DNA of 5,723 nt from positions 1 through 5,723 of the forward strand of contig JAGRAA010000360.1 in the NCBI GenBank assembly GCA_020435185.1, written 5' to 3'. This DNA comes from Bdellovibrionales bacterium. Its GTDB lineage: Bacteria; Bdellovibrionota; Bdellovibrionia; Bdellovibrionales; UBA1609. Both the position numbers and the translations under genes were made by a program. The notes below the pieces were generated by a model that saw only the letters and a list, made by a program, of their open reading frames with translations, made no database searches and had not been told where the DNA came from. Shown here one piece after another: positions 5,065-5,723 of the stretch (positions are counted from its first letter, which is position 1; the number at the start of each line of letters is the position of its first letter).

Positions 5065-5723
5065 TGATTGCAAATACAGTTCTAATTACGGATAGGTACC
5101 ATCCTTCGGCAATCCATCGATTAAAACTCAAGATGGCCTATGAGGTTAAAGAACATCATAGCTATGAACTCAAACCCAAAGACCTTGTGGGGGTTTGTGC
5201 CTTATTAATAAGAAGCCGAACAAAAATTCACTCTGATCTTTTGGTTGCCGCAAACCAACTCAAAGTCATTGTCACTGCCACTAGTGGTTTCGATCACATA
5301 GATCTAAACGCCTGTATAAGAGCAGGGATTCACGTTATGAATACTCCCATGGCTAATGCCATGAGCGCGGCAGAACTGACTCTTTGCCAGATGCTGAATT
5401 TAACCAAATCGTCCATCAGCCTACATAACGGAATTATTAAAAACCAATCGTGGAAGCATCATTATTCTTTTTTTGGAGAACTAAATAGAAAACTTTTAGG
5501 AATTATCGGCTATGGCCACGTTGGACAACGAGTTTCTCAGCTAGCCAAGGCGTTTGGGATGGACATTCAAGTTTATGATCCTTACATAGACGACGCCATT
5601 ATTCGCCAACACAATGTTTTTAGAGTGGGACTGATCGAACTATTAAGAACCTCTGACTTCACTAGTCTTCATGTGCCTTTAACTTCTGAAACCAAAAAAA
5701 TGATTAATTATCAAACCTTAGAA
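5064..5723 (+). CDS. serA: D-3-phosphoglycerate dehydrogenase-like 2-hydroxyacid dehydrogenase (partial, 3' end outside window)
   Basis: Exactly 220 codons are visible and the frame is open to the window end. The protein is an NAD-dependent D-2-hydroxyacid dehydrogenase and probably oxidises 3-phosphoglycerate to 3-phosphohydroxypyruvate, the first step of serine synthesis. IRSRTKI (49-55) is the substrate-binding RSxT region. TATSGFDHIDLNACIRAGIHVMNTP (71-95) and SAAELTL (101-107) follow the family pattern. The Rossmann fold has G149-Y-G-H-V-G154 and, one strand later, Asp172 in VYDP, which favours NAD over NADP. SLHVPLTSETKKMIN (201-215) is the conserved strand and loop after it. LGIIGYGHVG closely resembles the E. 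coli SerA segment as I recall it. The catalytic Arg, Glu and His, and any ACT domain, would lie beyond the window, so activity and regulation cannot be judged. Other hydroxyacid dehydrogenases, such as PdxB-like enzymes, share these motifs; the coupled aminotransferase favours serA. Confidence 0.8.
   Translation, partial: MIANTVLITDRYHPSAIHRLKLKMAYEVKEHHSYELKPKDLVGVCALLIRSRTKIHSDLLVAANQLKVIVTATSGFDHIDLNACIRAGIHVMNTPMANAMSAAELTLCQMLNLTKSSISLHNGIIKNQSWKHHYSFFGELNRKLLGIIGYGHVGQRVSQLAKAFGMDIQVYDPYIDDAIIRQHNVFRVGLIELLRTSDFTSLHVPLTSETKKMINYQTLE

Noticed and set aside
1..5723. CRISPR array, insertion sequence or transposase, phage genes or toxin-antitoxin pair
   Set aside because: No regularly spaced repeats, terminal inverted repeats, recombinase motifs or typical small overlapping toxin/antitoxin genes are visible in the window.

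Overview
The window is AT-rich with compact gene spacing. It carries three predicted lipoproteins, a von Willebrand A lipoprotein with an SDEDE motif, and a class V aminotransferase/phosphoglycerate dehydrogenase pair. This fits an AT-rich deltaproteobacterium-like Gram-negative, perhaps a member of Bdellovibrionota (Bdellovibrio/Bacteriovorax type). The taxonomic call is inferred from style and gene content, not from a marker gene. An outer membrane is supported directly by lptE.

Layout. Bases 1-435 hold no convincing gene. They are very AT-rich, begin with a 17-T run and contain several dyad symmetries. A forward two-gene unit follows: a VWA-domain lipoprotein (436-1503, GTG start) and, 27 bases later, a small helical lipoprotein of unknown function (1531-2187). 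This unit converges on a reverse-strand pair, lptE (3840-3271) then holA (3268-2240). The two units meet at a perfect 13-bp inverted repeat flanked by A and T runs, which looks like a shared bidirectional terminator. It overlaps the last codons of holA. A second, weaker inverted repeat starting at the stop codon of the small lipoprotein abuts it.

From the 99-base gap 3841-3939 a second forward unit diverges: a class V aminotransferase of the serine-pyruvate/alanine-glyoxylate type (3940-5064), whose stop overlaps by one base the start of a D-3-phosphoglycerate dehydrogenase-like gene (5064 onward, cut by the window end). Together these two could supply the first two steps of serine synthesis, with the aminotransferase standing in for SerC.

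The lptE/holA pair combines outer-membrane LPS assembly with the replication clamp loader, a widely conserved pairing that usually follows leuS; leuS is not beside it here. The least understood part is the pair of envelope lipoproteins at 436-2187. They are the best candidates for undescribed biology, but nothing here proves a new system.
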